A stretch of DNA of 64,000 nucleotides, taken from the NCBI RefSeq assembly GCF_017676385.1, contig NZ_JAFFZN010000012.1:141946-205945 (forward strand), written 5' to 3'. This stretch comes from Streptomyces spirodelae. Lineage in GTDB: Bacteria; Actinomycetota; Actinomycetes; Streptomycetales; Streptomycetaceae. How positions within the stretch are numbered: the stretch's first letter is position 1; every line of letters begins with the position of its first letter. Below, piece by piece: positions 52,653 to 61,204 of the stretch. Made by a program: the position numbers and the translations under genes. The notes under the pieces were generated by a model, which worked only from the letters and a program-made list of their open reading frames with translations, was not told where the DNA came from and did no database searches.

Positions 52653-53864
52653 CTACTGCTGGTAGCTCTCCAGGAAGCGGCCGATGCGGGAGATCGCCGC
52701 ATCGAGGTCGTCCGCCCGCGGCAGCGTGAGGATGCGGAAGTGATCCGGGTGGGCCCAGTTGAAGCCGGTGCCCTGGACGACCTGGATCTTCTCGCGGAGC
52801 AGCAGGTCGAGGACGAAGCGTTCGTCGTCGTGGACCTTGTGGACCTCGGGGTCCAGCCGGGGGAACGCGTACAGGGCGCCCTTGGGCTTCACGCAGCTGA
52901 CGCCGGGGATCTCGTTCAGCTTCCGCCAGGCCACGTCCCGCTGTTCGCGCAGCCGCCCGCCGGGCAGTACCAGGTCCTCGATCGACTGGCGGCCGCCGAG
53001 TGCGGCCTGGATGGCGTGCTGGGCAGGCGCGTTGGGGCACAGCCGCATGGAGGCGAGCATGCCCAGGCCCTCCAGATAGTCGCGGGCGTGCTGTTTGGGC
53101 CCTGAGACCAGCAGCCAGCCGGAGCGGAAGCCCGCCACGCGGTACGCCTTGGAGAGGCCGCTGAAGGTGAGGCAGACCAGGTCGGGGGCGAGCGTGCCGA
53201 CGTGGTGGTGGACGGCGTCGTCGTAGAGGATCTTGTCGTAGATCTCGTCGGAGAAGACCAACAGCCCGTTGCGGCGGGCCAGGTCGAGGATGCCCTCCAG
53301 CAACTCGCGCGGGTAGACGGCACCGGTGGGATTGTTGGGGCTGATGATGACGACGGCCTTGGTGCGGGGGGTGATCTTCGCGGCCATGTCGTCCAGGTCG
53401 GGCAGCCAGTCGGCCTGCTCGTCGCAGACGTAGTGCACGGCCTTGCCGCCGGCCATCGTCGTCACTGCCGTCCACAGCGGGAAGTCCGGTGCGGGGATCA
53501 GGATCTCGTCGCCGTCCTCGACCAGGGCCTGTACGGCCATGGAGACGAGTTCCGAGACCCCGTTGCCCAGGTAGACGTCGTCCACGTCGGCCTCGGGGAA
53601 GCCGCGCTCCTGGTAGTGCTGGGCCACCGCACGGCGGGCCGGGAGGATGCCGCGCGACTCGGTGTAGCCGTGTGCCTGGGGGAGCATCCGCACCATGTCC
53701 TGGATGATCTCCTCCGGCGCCTCGAACCCGAACAGCGCTGGGTTGCCGGTGTTGAGGCGGAGCACGCTGTGGCCTGCCTCCTCCAGCGCGTCGGCCTGTT
53801 CGATCACCGGGCCGCGGATCTCGTAACAGACCTCGCTGAGCTTGTTCGACTGCCGGAACTCCAT
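52653..53864 (-). CDS. Pyridoxal-phosphate aminotransferase (AlaA-like class I)
   Basis: A 403-residue class I aminotransferase. LRLNTGNPALFGFEAPEEI, GYTESRGILPARRAVAQHYQ, SPNNPTGAVYP and the cofactor Lys in TFSGLSKAYRVAGFRSGW are in order; the C-terminal Arg motif for the carboxylate is in FRILTLP. The sequence is closest to the alanine-type (AlaA/YfbQ) group rather than aspartate aminotransferases. ATG 53864 is behind GGAGG. Divergent from the HxlR regulator, with two palindromic operators between their starts. Confidence 0.9.
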   Translation of the reverse strand: MEFRQSNKLSEVCYEIRGPVIEQADALEEAGHSVLRLNTGNPALFGFEAPEEIIQDMVRMLPQAHGYTESRGILPARRAVAQHYQERGFPEADVDDVYLGNGVSELVSMAVQALVEDGDEILIPAPDFPLWTAVTTMAGGKAVHYVCDEQADWLPDLDDMAAKITPRTKAVVIISPNNPTGAVYPRELLEGILDLARRNGLLVFSDEIYDKILYDDAVHHHVGTLAPDLVCLTFSGLSKAYRVAGFRSGWLLVSGPKQHARDYLEGLGMLASMRLCPNAPAQHAIQAALGGRQSIEDLVLPGGRLREQRDVAWRKLNEIPGVSCVKPKGALYAFPRLDPEVHKVHDDERFVLDLLLREKIQVVQGTGFNWAHPDHFRILTLPRADDLDAAISRIGRFLESYQQ

Positions 53865-53896
53865 GGTGCCCCGCCCTCCTGGTCCACATCTGGCTA

Positions 53897-53931
53897 CTTG
53901 GTTCTACCAAGCTGGCACTTGGAAAGTCCAA
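53897..53931. promoter_or_regulatory. Paired CTTGG-N5-CCAA operators
   Basis: CTTGGTTCTACCAAG (53897-53911, perfect 15-bp palindrome) and CTTGGAAAGTCCAA (53918-53931) have centres 21 bp apart. The second overlaps TTGGAA (53919-53924), the -35 of a predicted promoter with 16-bp spacer and TAGACT (53941-53946) -10. Likely HxlR binding sites controlling the hxlR gene and the divergent aminotransferase gene. Confidence 0.65.
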
Positions 53932-53953
53932 CTTAATGTCTAGACTGAGCGGC

Positions 53954-54661
53954 ATGCCGAGCCACGCGAGTACGAGCGAGAGAACGACCAACCCGGGGCG
54001 GTCCCGGCGCAGTTACGACCAGTTCTGCGCCATGGCGCGCGCCCTCGACTCGGTGGGGGACCGCTGGACCCTGCTCATCGTCCGCGAACTGCTGGCCGGT
54101 CCGCGCCGTTACACCGACCTGCACGCCGACCTGCCCGGCGTCAGCACCGACGTACTGGCCGCGCGGCTCAAGCACATGGAGGGCGAAGGGCTGGCCGAAC
54201 GCCGCCGCCAGCCCCGCCCGGCGTCCGGCTACGTCTACGAACTCACCGAGCGCGGCCGCGCGCTGCTGCCCGTGCTGACGGCCCTCGCCGACTGGGGCGC
54301 CCCCGCGCTGGGCAAGCCACGCGCCACCGACGCCGTGCGCGCCCACTGGTGGGCGCTGCCCCTGCGGGACGCCGTGCAGCGGGCGGTCGGGCACGAGAGG
54401 GCGCTCGTCGATGTCGTACTCCCCGAAGGTACCTTCCACCTGCGATTGGGTGACGCCAAGGGCGGCTCGCTGTACGGCGAGGGCCCGGCGTCCGAGGGCG
54501 CCGACCTGCGACTGGAGCTGGCTGCTGAGGAGTGCGTGGCGCTTGCGGAGGGCTCGCTGGCGCTGGCGGACGGCGTCCGGGCGGGGGCGGTACGGGTGGC
54601 AGGGGCGGGTCCGCTGGCGCGCTCTTTGGCCACGGGTGGCCGGCAGGCCGAGACGGGGTAG
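53954..54661 (+). CDS. HxlR-family winged-helix regulator with C-terminal SCP2-like part
   Basis: A 235-residue regulator. The winged helix is YDQFCAMARALDSVGDRWTL, ELLAGPRRYTDLHADLPGVS and RLKHMEGEGLAERRRQ, the HxlR signature including the Cys after QF. Residues 125-235 form an alpha/beta domain (DVVLPEGTFHLRLGDAKGG, ECVALAEGSLALADGVRA) resembling a sterol-carrier-like ligand pocket. Start ATG 53954 sits seven bases after TAGACT, so the message is probably leaderless; ATG 53936 is in frame but precedes the -10. Likely autoregulated through the adjacent twin palindromes. Confidence 0.85.
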   Translation: MPSHASTSERTTNPGRSRRSYDQFCAMARALDSVGDRWTLLIVRELLAGPRRYTDLHADLPGVSTDVLAARLKHMEGEGLAERRRQPRPASGYVYELTERGRALLPVLTALADWGAPALGKPRATDAVRAHWWALPLRDAVQRAVGHERALVDVVLPEGTFHLRLGDAKGGSLYGEGPASEGADLRLELAAEECVALAEGSLALADGVRAGAVRVAGAGPLARSLATGGRQAETG

Positions 54662-54734
54662 CGGCTGCACTGCCAGGCACCCGTACGGGCCGAGGCGGGA
54701 TGCCGACACGGCGCAGTGGACGTATCGTCCGTAT

Positions 54735-54854
54735 ATGGGTGACGTGTGGTGCCGCTGGTGCGGTACGAGGGTCAGGAGCAGCGCCGAGGCCACCCGCGGC
54801 AGCTTCCGCTTCGGGTACAGCCGCAGCGCCGCGTCTGTCGACCGTGGCAGGTGA
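54735..54854 (+). CDS. Possible 39-residue CxxC peptide upstream of phosphatase gene
   Basis: A 39-codon frame beginning MGDVWCRWCGTRVRSS, with a WCRWCG pair, ends six bases before the phosphatase ATG. No clear ribosome site is seen, though TATATG overlaps the start and a GTATCGTCCGTATAT stretch could be a promoter. It may be a small coupled peptide or chance. Confidence 0.3.
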   Translation: MGDVWCRWCGTRVRSSAEATRGSFRFGYSRSAASVDRGR

Positions 54855-54859
54855 CGACC

Positions 54860-56986
54860 ATGCATCCCCCCGAAGGAGCCACCGACCACGGCGGAGGGCT
54901 GCTGGATGCGCTGCTGGCCAACCTTGTGCGGGACACCGGCGCATCGGTGGGAGCGGTGTTTCTGCTGCCGCCGGGAGAGCGTGCGCTACGGCCGGTAGTG
55001 GCTTCCGGTTTGTCCCGGCAGGTCCTCGCTCCGTGGAACCGGGTACCCGTGGACGCCGAGATCCCGGTGACGGACGCTGTACGCAGGCGGCGTCTCGTGT
55101 GGCTGACCGGCCAGGAGGAGATGGCCCGCCGCTACCCGCGGGTCGGCTTCGTCCTGCCGTACGATTTCATGCTCGCCGCAGCGCCGATCACGGGCGACAC
55201 CACCGTGTGGGGTGGCATTGTGCTGCTGTGGCCCGTCTGGCACCCGCCGCAGCTCAGTGCGGCCGAGCAGGAGGCGATCACCGCCTGCTGTCGGCGTGCG
55301 GCAGAGCTCCTGCAACAGGCCGCCGACAGCGGCCGTCCGCTGGAGATCCCTCATGAACCTCGTCTGCTGCCCGCGCTGCACCCCCACACGGCCGACCCCG
55401 CCCGGGCCATGGCCGCCCTGGGTTTCGCCGAGCGGCTGCCCGTGGGCTGCTGCGCGCTCGACTTGGACGGCCGTCTCACCTTCATCAACTCCGCAGGCGC
55501 CGAACTGATCGGCTCCAGTGCCGCCTCTCTCCTGGGCAAACGGCCCTGGGAGGTGCTGCCGTGGCTGTACCATCCGGTCTTCGAGGACCGCTACCGAGAG
55601 GCGATGTTCTCCCGGCAGCCCACTGCCTTCACGGCCGAGCGCCCTCCCGACTCCCGGCTGTCCTTCCAGCTCTACCCGGACGACAGCGGTATCAGCATCC
55701 ACATCACCCCCACCGCCAAGGAACCGACCGCCACTGATGACGTCGGCGCTGCGGCCCTGTCCACAGCCGGGCCCGTAGGAGCGACGGCGCTGTACCACCT
55801 CACGTACCTTGCCACCGCCCTCGCCGAGGCATTCGGAGTACAGGACGTGGTCGAAACGGCAGCCGACCAGATCGTGCCGGGCTTCGGCCCGAAGGCCATG
55901 GCTCTGCAGATCCTGGAGGAAGGACGACTGCAGCTCACCAGCCACCGCGGCTACAGCCCTGAGCTGGTGGCCCGCTTCGGAGGGACACCGCTGCACTCCG
56001 GCACTCCTGCCGCGCGCGTCGTCACCACAGGTGTGGCGAGCTTCTTCGCCACCTTCGCCGACCTCAAGAGGGCCTACCCGCAGGCGCACGAGGACGACAT
56101 GGCCTCGTGGGCCTTCCTCCCCCTGACCGTCTCCGGCAGTCCGGTCGGCTCCCTGATCCTCGCCTATGACGAGCCCCACCCGTTCCCGCCCGCCGAGCGG
56201 GCCTTGCTCATGTCGCTGGCCGGGCTGATCGCCCAGGCCGTGGACCGCGCCCGCCTCTACGACGCCAAGCACGCTCTCGCCCACGCCCTGCAGACCGGTC
56301 TGCTGCCGCACGCCCTGCCGCGCCTCTCCGGCCTGGAGGTCGCCGCCCGTTACCAGCCCGCCGACCACGGTGTCGACATCGGCGGTGACTTCTACGACCT
56401 CATCCGCTGCACACCCACGACGGCCGTCGCCGCGATCGGCGACGTGCAAGGCCACAACACCACTGCCGCCGCCCTGATGGGACAGGTCCGAACCGCCGTC
56501 CACGGCCACGCCGCCGTCGGTACCTCCCCCCACGAGGTCCTCGCACGCACCAACCGCCTGCTGACCGATCTCGACCCCGGACTGTTCGCAAGCTGCCTCA
56601 TCGCGCACCTCGACCTCACAAACCACCGCGCGCTTCTGGCCACGGCCGGCCACCCCCCGGCCCTGCTCCGCCACCCCGACGGGCGCACCGACATCGTTCA
56701 CCTGCCCCCAGGGCTGCTGCTGGGCATCGATCCGGACGCCGGATATTCCACTACCGAGGCCCCCCTCCCGCCCGGCGCCGTCCTCGTCCTGTACACCGAC
56801 GGGCTCGTCGAGTGGCCCGGCTGCGACATCGACGACGCCATCAGCGCACTCGCCCGCCACCTGGAAGCAGCCGAACCCGAGAGTCTCGAAGCCCTGGCCG
56901 ACGGCATCCTCCGGCAGGCCGAACGGTCGGCACCCCGCCATGACGACATCGCCCTGCTCCTCATCCGCGCAGCCGACGGACCATGA
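54860..56986 (+). CDS. GAF/PAS-SpoIIE serine phosphatase
   Basis: A 708-residue PP2C-type phosphatase of the Streptomyces RsbU-like group. An N-terminal GAF-like domain (about 10-155, ASVGAVFLLPPGERALRPVV) is followed by a PAS domain (about 185-295, CCALDLDGRLTFINSAGAEL), a second GAF (about 310-470) and the SpoIIE phosphatase domain with metal Asp residues in DHGVDIGGDFYDLI, AAIGDVQGHN and APRHDDIALLLI. Such proteins dephosphorylate anti-sigma-antagonists. No partner kinase or antagonist gene is adjacent. ATG 54860 is preceded by CAGGTG; the stop is near the convergent ALDH gene. Confidence 0.88.
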   Translation: MHPPEGATDHGGGLLDALLANLVRDTGASVGAVFLLPPGERALRPVVASGLSRQVLAPWNRVPVDAEIPVTDAVRRRRLVWLTGQEEMARRYPRVGFVLPYDFMLAAAPITGDTTVWGGIVLLWPVWHPPQLSAAEQEAITACCRRAAELLQQAADSGRPLEIPHEPRLLPALHPHTADPARAMAALGFAERLPVGCCALDLDGRLTFINSAGAELIGSSAASLLGKRPWEVLPWLYHPVFEDRYREAMFSRQPTAFTAERPPDSRLSFQLYPDDSGISIHITPTAKEPTATDDVGAAALSTAGPVGATALYHLTYLATALAEAFGVQDVVETAADQIVPGFGPKAMALQILEEGRLQLTSHRGYSPELVARFGGTPLHSGTPAARVVTTGVASFFATFADLKRAYPQAHEDDMASWAFLPLTVSGSPVGSLILAYDEPHPFPPAERALLMSLAGLIAQAVDRARLYDAKHALAHALQTGLLPHALPRLSGLEVAARYQPADHGVDIGGDFYDLIRCTPTTAVAAIGDVQGHNTTAAALMGQVRTAVHGHAAVGTSPHEVLARTNRLLTDLDPGLFASCLIAHLDLTNHRALLATAGHPPALLRHPDGRTDIVHLPPGLLLGIDPDAGYSTTEAPLPPGAVLVLYTDGLVEWPGCDIDDAISALARHLEAAEPESLEALADGILRQAERSAPRHDDIALLLIRAADGP

Positions 56987-57027
56987 CCGCTGCTCTCACA
57001 CGGCCATCAGGTGACGTACGAACGCGG

Positions 57028-57912
57028 TCAGGCGCCGATCGGATGCCAGACCGTCTTCGTCTCCAGGAAGGCGGTCATCCGCTCAAGGCCGGGTTCGGCC
57101 GCCCAGTCGTCGCCGTCCGGCCGCAGCACCCGCTTCAGGTTCTCAGCAGCGGCGCCCTCCAGCTCTGCGGCCAACTCGGCGTCGGCGCCCGCCAGGTCGA
57201 TGGCGTTCACGTCCTGGTGCGCGGCCAGCGGGCGGGCGAGTTCGGCCGTGTCGCCGGAGAGCATGTTGACCACGCCCCCGGGCAGGTCCGAGGTGGCCAG
57301 CACCTCGGCCAGCGAGAGCGCGGGCAGCGGTGCCGCCTTCGAGGCGACCACGACGGCCGTATTGCCCGTGACGATCACCGGTGCGAGCACTGACACCAGC
57401 CCGAGCAGCGACGAGCTCCGCGGCGCCAGCACGGCCACCACACCTGTCGGCTCCGGTGTCGAGAGGTTGAAGAACGGCCCCGCGACCGGGTTGCCGCCGC
57501 CCACCACCTGGGCGAGCTTGTCCGACCAGCCCGCGTACCAGACCCAGCGGTCGATCGCCGCGTCCGTCCGCGCCTGTGCCTTCGCCTTCGACAGCCCCTC
57601 GGCCGACGCCACCTCGGCGGCGAACTGCTCGCGGCGCCCCTCCAGCATCTCCGCGATCCGGTAGAGGATCTGCCCCCGGTTGTAGGCCGTCGCGCCCGAC
57701 CAGCCGCCGAACGCCTTACGGGCCGCGACCACCGCGTCCCGCGCGTCCTTACGGGAGGCGAGCGGGGCATTGGCCAGCCACTGGCCGCTCTTCGCTTCCG
57801 TCACCTCGTACACCCTGCCGCTCTCGCTGCGAGGGAACTTGCCCCCGACGTACAGCTTGTAGGTCTTCAGTACGGACAGCCGCGCGCTGCTGTGCGTATC
57901 AGGCGTGCTCAA
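57028..57912 (-). CDS. Short aldehyde dehydrogenase-like protein lacking catalytic domain
   Basis: A 294-residue protein matching only the N-terminal half of aldehyde dehydrogenases: YKLYVGGKFPRSESGRVYEV, ANAPLASRKDARDAVVAARK and PTGVVAVLAPRSSSLLGLVS. It ends after the cofactor-binding part, with no catalytic Cys and no Glu of the ELGGK motif. TTG 57912, six bases behind a perfect GGAGG, is the start and overlaps the full-length ALDH stop by 14 bp. A stop-free, well-translated frame suggests a maintained protein, not decay, perhaps a partner subunit of the full-length enzyme. Confidence 0.8.
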   Translation of the reverse strand: MSTPDTHSSARLSVLKTYKLYVGGKFPRSESGRVYEVTEAKSGQWLANAPLASRKDARDAVVAARKAFGGWSGATAYNRGQILYRIAEMLEGRREQFAAEVASAEGLSKAKAQARTDAAIDRWVWYAGWSDKLAQVVGGGNPVAGPFFNLSTPEPTGVVAVLAPRSSSLLGLVSVLAPVIVTGNTAVVVASKAAPLPALSLAEVLATSDLPGGVVNMLSGDTAELARPLAAHQDVNAIDLAGADAELAAELEGAAAENLKRVLRPDGDDWAAEPGLERMTAFLETKTVWHPIGA

Positions 57913-59341
57913 GGTAAGCCTCCAGACCGTGCCTGCCACCCTCGCGGCCGTAGCCGGACTCCTTGTAGCCGCCGAACGGCGAGGTCGGATCGAACTTGTT
58001 GAACGTGTTGGCCCACACCACGCCGGCCCGCAGCTGGTTGGCCAGCTTCAGGATGCGCGAGCCCTTCTCCGTCCAGATACCGGCGGAGAGGCCGTAGGGC
58101 GTGTTGTTGGCCTTGGCGACCGCCTCGTCCGGCGTACGGAAGGTGAGCACCGACAGCACAGGGCCGAAGATCTCCTCACGGGCGATCCGATGCGCCTGGC
58201 TGACGCCCGTGAAGACCGTGGGCGCGAACCAGTAGCCCTCGCCCGGCAGCTCGCACGGCGGCGACCAGCGCTGGGCACCCTCCGCCTCGCCCGCCTCGGC
58301 CAACTCGGTGATCCGGGCCAGCTGCTCGGCGGAGTTGATGGCGCCCACATCGGTGTTCTTGTCCAGCGGATCACCGACCCGCAACGTGCCGAGCCGCCGC
58401 TTGAGCGCGTCCAGCAGCTCCTCCTGGACCGACTCCTGGACCAGCAGCCGGGAGCCGGCGCAGCACACCTGCCCCTGGTTGAAGAAGATCCCGCCGACGA
58501 TGCCCTCCACCGCCTGGTCGAGGGGCGCGTCCTCGAACACGATGTTCGCGCCCTTCCCGCCCAGCTCCAGTGTCAGCCGCTTCTCCGTCCCCGCCACCGT
58601 CCTGGCGATCTGCTTCCCCACGGCGGTCGACCCGGTGAACGCCACCTTGTTCACATCCGGGTGCCCGACCAGCGACGCACCGGTCGCACCATCACCCGTG
58701 ACGATGTTGACGACGCCCTTGGGCAGCCCCGCCTGCCGGCAGATGTCCGCGAAGAACAGCGCCGACAGCGGCGTCGTCTCGGCCGGCTTGAGCACCACCG
58801 TGTTGCCGGCAGCCAGCGCCGGAGCGACCTTCCAGGCCAACATCAGCAGCGGGAAGTTCCACGGGATGACCTGCGCGGCGACCCCCAGCGCACGCGGATT
58901 CGGCCCGCATCCGGCATACGCCAGCTTGTCGGCCCAGCCCGCGTAGTAGAAGAAGTGCGCCGCCACCAACGGCAGATCGGCGTCCCGCGTCTCCCGGATC
59001 GGCTTGCCGTTGTCCAGCGTCTCCAGCACCGCCAGCTCACGCGCACGCTCTTGAACGATCCGCGCGATCCGGAACAGATACTTCGCCCGCTCGGCCCCCG
59101 GCATCGCCGACCACGCCCCGAACGCGGCACGCGCAGCCCGCACCGCCGCGTCGACATCGGCCTCGTCCCCGTACGCGACCTCGGACAGCACCTCTTCACT
59201 CGCCGGCGCCAGTGTCTTGAACACCTTCCCGGCGGCCGCCTCACGGAACTCCCCGTCGATGAAGAGTCCGTACGACGACGCGATCTCGACGACGGACCGG
59301 GACTCGGGCGCGGGCGCGTAAGCGAACAACTTTGCGTTCAT
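57899..59341 (-). CDS. Aldehyde dehydrogenase
   Basis: A 480-residue NAD(P)-dependent aldehyde dehydrogenase. WNFPLLMLAWKVAPALAAGN forms the cofactor site, LELGGKGANIVFEDA has the general base Glu and FFNQGQVCCAGSRLLVQ the nucleophile Cys; GPVLSVLTF, FGGYKESGYGREGG and the C-terminal HGLEAYLEHA are typical. ATG 59341 starts 4 bp past the deoC stop, so the genes are one operon. Acetaldehyde from the DeoC reaction is the obvious candidate substrate, inferred from context; the operon's operator supports co-regulation with nucleoside genes. Confidence 0.9.
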   Translation of the reverse strand: MNAKLFAYAPAPESRSVVEIASSYGLFIDGEFREAAAGKVFKTLAPASEEVLSEVAYGDEADVDAAVRAARAAFGAWSAMPGAERAKYLFRIARIVQERARELAVLETLDNGKPIRETRDADLPLVAAHFFYYAGWADKLAYAGCGPNPRALGVAAQVIPWNFPLLMLAWKVAPALAAGNTVVLKPAETTPLSALFFADICRQAGLPKGVVNIVTGDGATGASLVGHPDVNKVAFTGSTAVGKQIARTVAGTEKRLTLELGGKGANIVFEDAPLDQAVEGIVGGIFFNQGQVCCAGSRLLVQESVQEELLDALKRRLGTLRVGDPLDKNTDVGAINSAEQLARITELAEAGEAEGAQRWSPPCELPGEGYWFAPTVFTGVSQAHRIAREEIFGPVLSVLTFRTPDEAVAKANNTPYGLSAGIWTEKGSRILKLANQLRAGVVWANTFNKFDPTSPFGGYKESGYGREGGRHGLEAYLEHA

Positions 59342-59345
59342 CGGC

Positions 59346-60329
59346 TCAGTCCACCGTTACGTAGTCGGGACCGGAGTAGCGCCCGGTCGAGAGCTTCTGG
59401 CGCTGCATCAGCAGATCATTGAGCAGACTTGATGCCCCGAACCGGAACCAGTCCGGACTGAGCCAGTCGTCTCCCACCGTCTCGTTCACCATCACCAGGT
59501 ACTTGATCGCGTCCTTGGCCGTCCGGATCCCACCGGCGGGCTTGACCCCCACCTGACGCCCCGTGGCAGCCCGGAAGTCCCGTACGGCCTCCAGCATCAG
59601 CAAGGTGTTGGGAGGCGTGGCATTCACCGCCACCTTCCCCGTCGAGGTCTTGATGAAGTCGGCCCCGGCGAGCATGGCCAGCCAGGAGGCCCGCCGGATG
59701 TTGTCGTAGGTGGCCAGCTCCCCGTTCTCGAAGATCACCTTCAGATGGGCCGCGCCGCAGGCGGCCTTCACCTCCTGGATCTCCTCGAACACCTGCATGT
59801 ACCGACCGGCCAGAAAGGCACCCCGGTCGATCACCATGTCGATCTCGTCGGCGCCGGCGGCAACCGCGTCCCGCGTATCGGCCAGCTTCACCGGCATCGC
59901 GGCGCGCCCGGACGGGAACGCCGTGGCCACGGACGCCACATTGATCTCACCCGCCCCCAGCTCGGCCAGCGCCTCCTTGGCGACGGCCGCCATGTCCCCG
60001 TACACACAGATGGCGGCCACCCGGGGCGTCGAACGATCTCCCGGGTCCGGCCGGGCGCCCTTGGCACACAGGGACCGCACCTTGCCCGGCGTATCGGCCC
60101 CCTCCAGCGTCGTCAGGTCGATCATCGAGATCGCCAGATCGAGCGCGTACGCCTTGGCGGTCGTCTTGATGGAACGGGTCCCCAGCGCGGCGGCCCGGGC
60201 CTCCAGCCCGACCGCGTCGACACCGGGAAGCCCCTGCAGAAAGCGACGGAGAGCGGCATCGGAAGTCACGACGTCGGAGAGGGAGCCCCTCCCCGCGTCG
60301 CGAGGGGCCGCATCGGTAGGCATGCTCAC
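59346..60329 (-). CDS. deoC: Deoxyribose-phosphate aldolase
   Basis: A 327-residue class I aldolase cleaving 2-deoxyribose-5-phosphate to glyceraldehyde-3-phosphate and acetaldehyde. The barrel motifs are SIKTTAKAYALDLAISMIDLTTLE, VAAICVYGDMAAVAKEALAE and ADEIDMVIDRGAFLAGRY; the Schiff-base Lys is in ADFIKTSTGKVAVNATP and GVKPAGGIRTAKDAIKYL is conserved. GTG 60329 lies six bases after the -10 of a strong promoter, so a leaderless start is favoured; ATG 60323 is the conventional alternative. First gene of an operon with two aldehyde dehydrogenase genes. Confidence 0.92.
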   Translation of the reverse strand: MSMPTDAAPRDAGRGSLSDVVTSDAALRRFLQGLPGVDAVGLEARAAALGTRSIKTTAKAYALDLAISMIDLTTLEGADTPGKVRSLCAKGARPDPGDRSTPRVAAICVYGDMAAVAKEALAELGAGEINVASVATAFPSGRAAMPVKLADTRDAVAAGADEIDMVIDRGAFLAGRYMQVFEEIQEVKAACGAAHLKVIFENGELATYDNIRRASWLAMLAGADFIKTSTGKVAVNATPPNTLLMLEAVRDFRAATGRQVGVKPAGGIRTAKDAIKYLVMVNETVGDDWLSPDWFRFGASSLLNDLLMQRQKLSTGRYSGPDYVTVD

Positions 60330-60335
60330 CAGAGC

Positions 60336-60364
60336 ACCATATCTACGCGCGTAGTGACTGTCAC
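60336..60364 (-). promoter_or_regulatory. deoC promoter with perfect CTACGCGCGTAG operator
   Basis: On the minus strand GTGACA (60364-60359, five of six consensus -35 bases), a 17-bp spacer and TATGGT (60341-60336, -10) form a near-ideal promoter. The palindrome CTACGCGCGTAG occupies 60343-60354 inside the spacer, and transcription should begin at or next to GTG 60329. Confidence 0.75.
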
Positions 60365-60571
60365 CCCTCCCCACTCGACCACCCACCGAAAACGTCACCC
60401 CTTGAACAGGTGACGAAACAAACCCAAGCCCCCCCAGCACGACCACCCCAAACGCCTCCCCGTGGTCACCGAACCCTGGGCCCGCCCTCCCGATCGACAA
60501 GCCCGACTTGCCGCTCCAGTGCCGCGGGGGACGAGCAACCCGGCAACACGGCATGTGGTAGCACTGCGTCC

Positions 60572-61189
60572 ATGAAGGGCAAGCCCAGTGACCGTGCTGG
60601 CTATCACCATGGCGACCTCCCCGCCGCCCTCACCGCGGCGGCCGTCGAGCTCCTGGACGAGCGCGGAATGGAGCAGGTGACCGTACGGGAAGTGGCGCGC
60701 CGCGCAGGGGTCTCGCCGGGCGCCCCGTTCCGCCACTTCGCCGACCGCCAGGCCCTGCTGACGGCGGTGGCCGACCGCGTTCTGGCCGACTTCGCTGAGC
60801 ATCAGCTCCGCACGGTCGCTGAGGCCGAGCGGTCGATGATGCGCGCTCTGGGCCTGGGGTTCGTCCGTTACGCGATCCGCCACCCGCGCCGCTTCGAGCT
60901 GATCAGGACCAGGGTGTTCGGTGGCAGTCAGCCCGTCGAGTTGCACCAGCGCCTCGCGGACATCGAGCGGGTCTTCACCGAGATCATCGTCGCCGACCAG
61001 GAGGCCGGGGTGCTGCGGCCCGGTGACCCGGCGATCGTGGGTCTCGCGGGACAGGCCGTTGTCTACGGCCTGTCCCAGATGATCGTCGACGGATACCTGC
61101 CGCCGGACCGCGCTGAGCAGCTCGCCGAGCAGGTGCTGGACACCTTCGGCATGGGCATCGCCAACGTCCCTGATTCCAGGGAGGGTTGA
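60572..61189 (+). CDS. TetR-family regulator
   Basis: A 205-residue TetR-type repressor. The N-terminal helix-turn-helix is at about 12-58: ALTAAAVELLDERGMEQVTV, REVARRAGVSPGAPFRHFAD. The ligand domain follows with no family-specific marker. ATG 60572 follows TAGCAC by seven bases, a possible leaderless start; the open frame extends upstream to 60410 without support. It is divergent from deoC by about 240 bp and lies just before a gene whose promoter carries a 27-bp palindrome, its likely target. Confidence 0.88.
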   Translation: MKGKPSDRAGYHHGDLPAALTAAAVELLDERGMEQVTVREVARRAGVSPGAPFRHFADRQALLTAVADRVLADFAEHQLRTVAEAERSMMRALGLGFVRYAIRHPRRFELIRTRVFGGSQPVELHQRLADIERVFTEIIVADQEAGVLRPGDPAIVGLAGQAVVYGLSQMIVDGYLPPDRAEQLAEQVLDTFGMGIANVPDSREG

Positions 61190-61204
61190 CCCGCGCTCCA
61201 AGCC

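Noticed and set aside
60355..60364. GTGAC/GTCAC next to the deoC operator considered as an AfsQ1 box
   Set aside because: The two halves form an inverted GTGACAGTCAC, not direct repeats with a six-base gap, and one half is the -35 hexamer.
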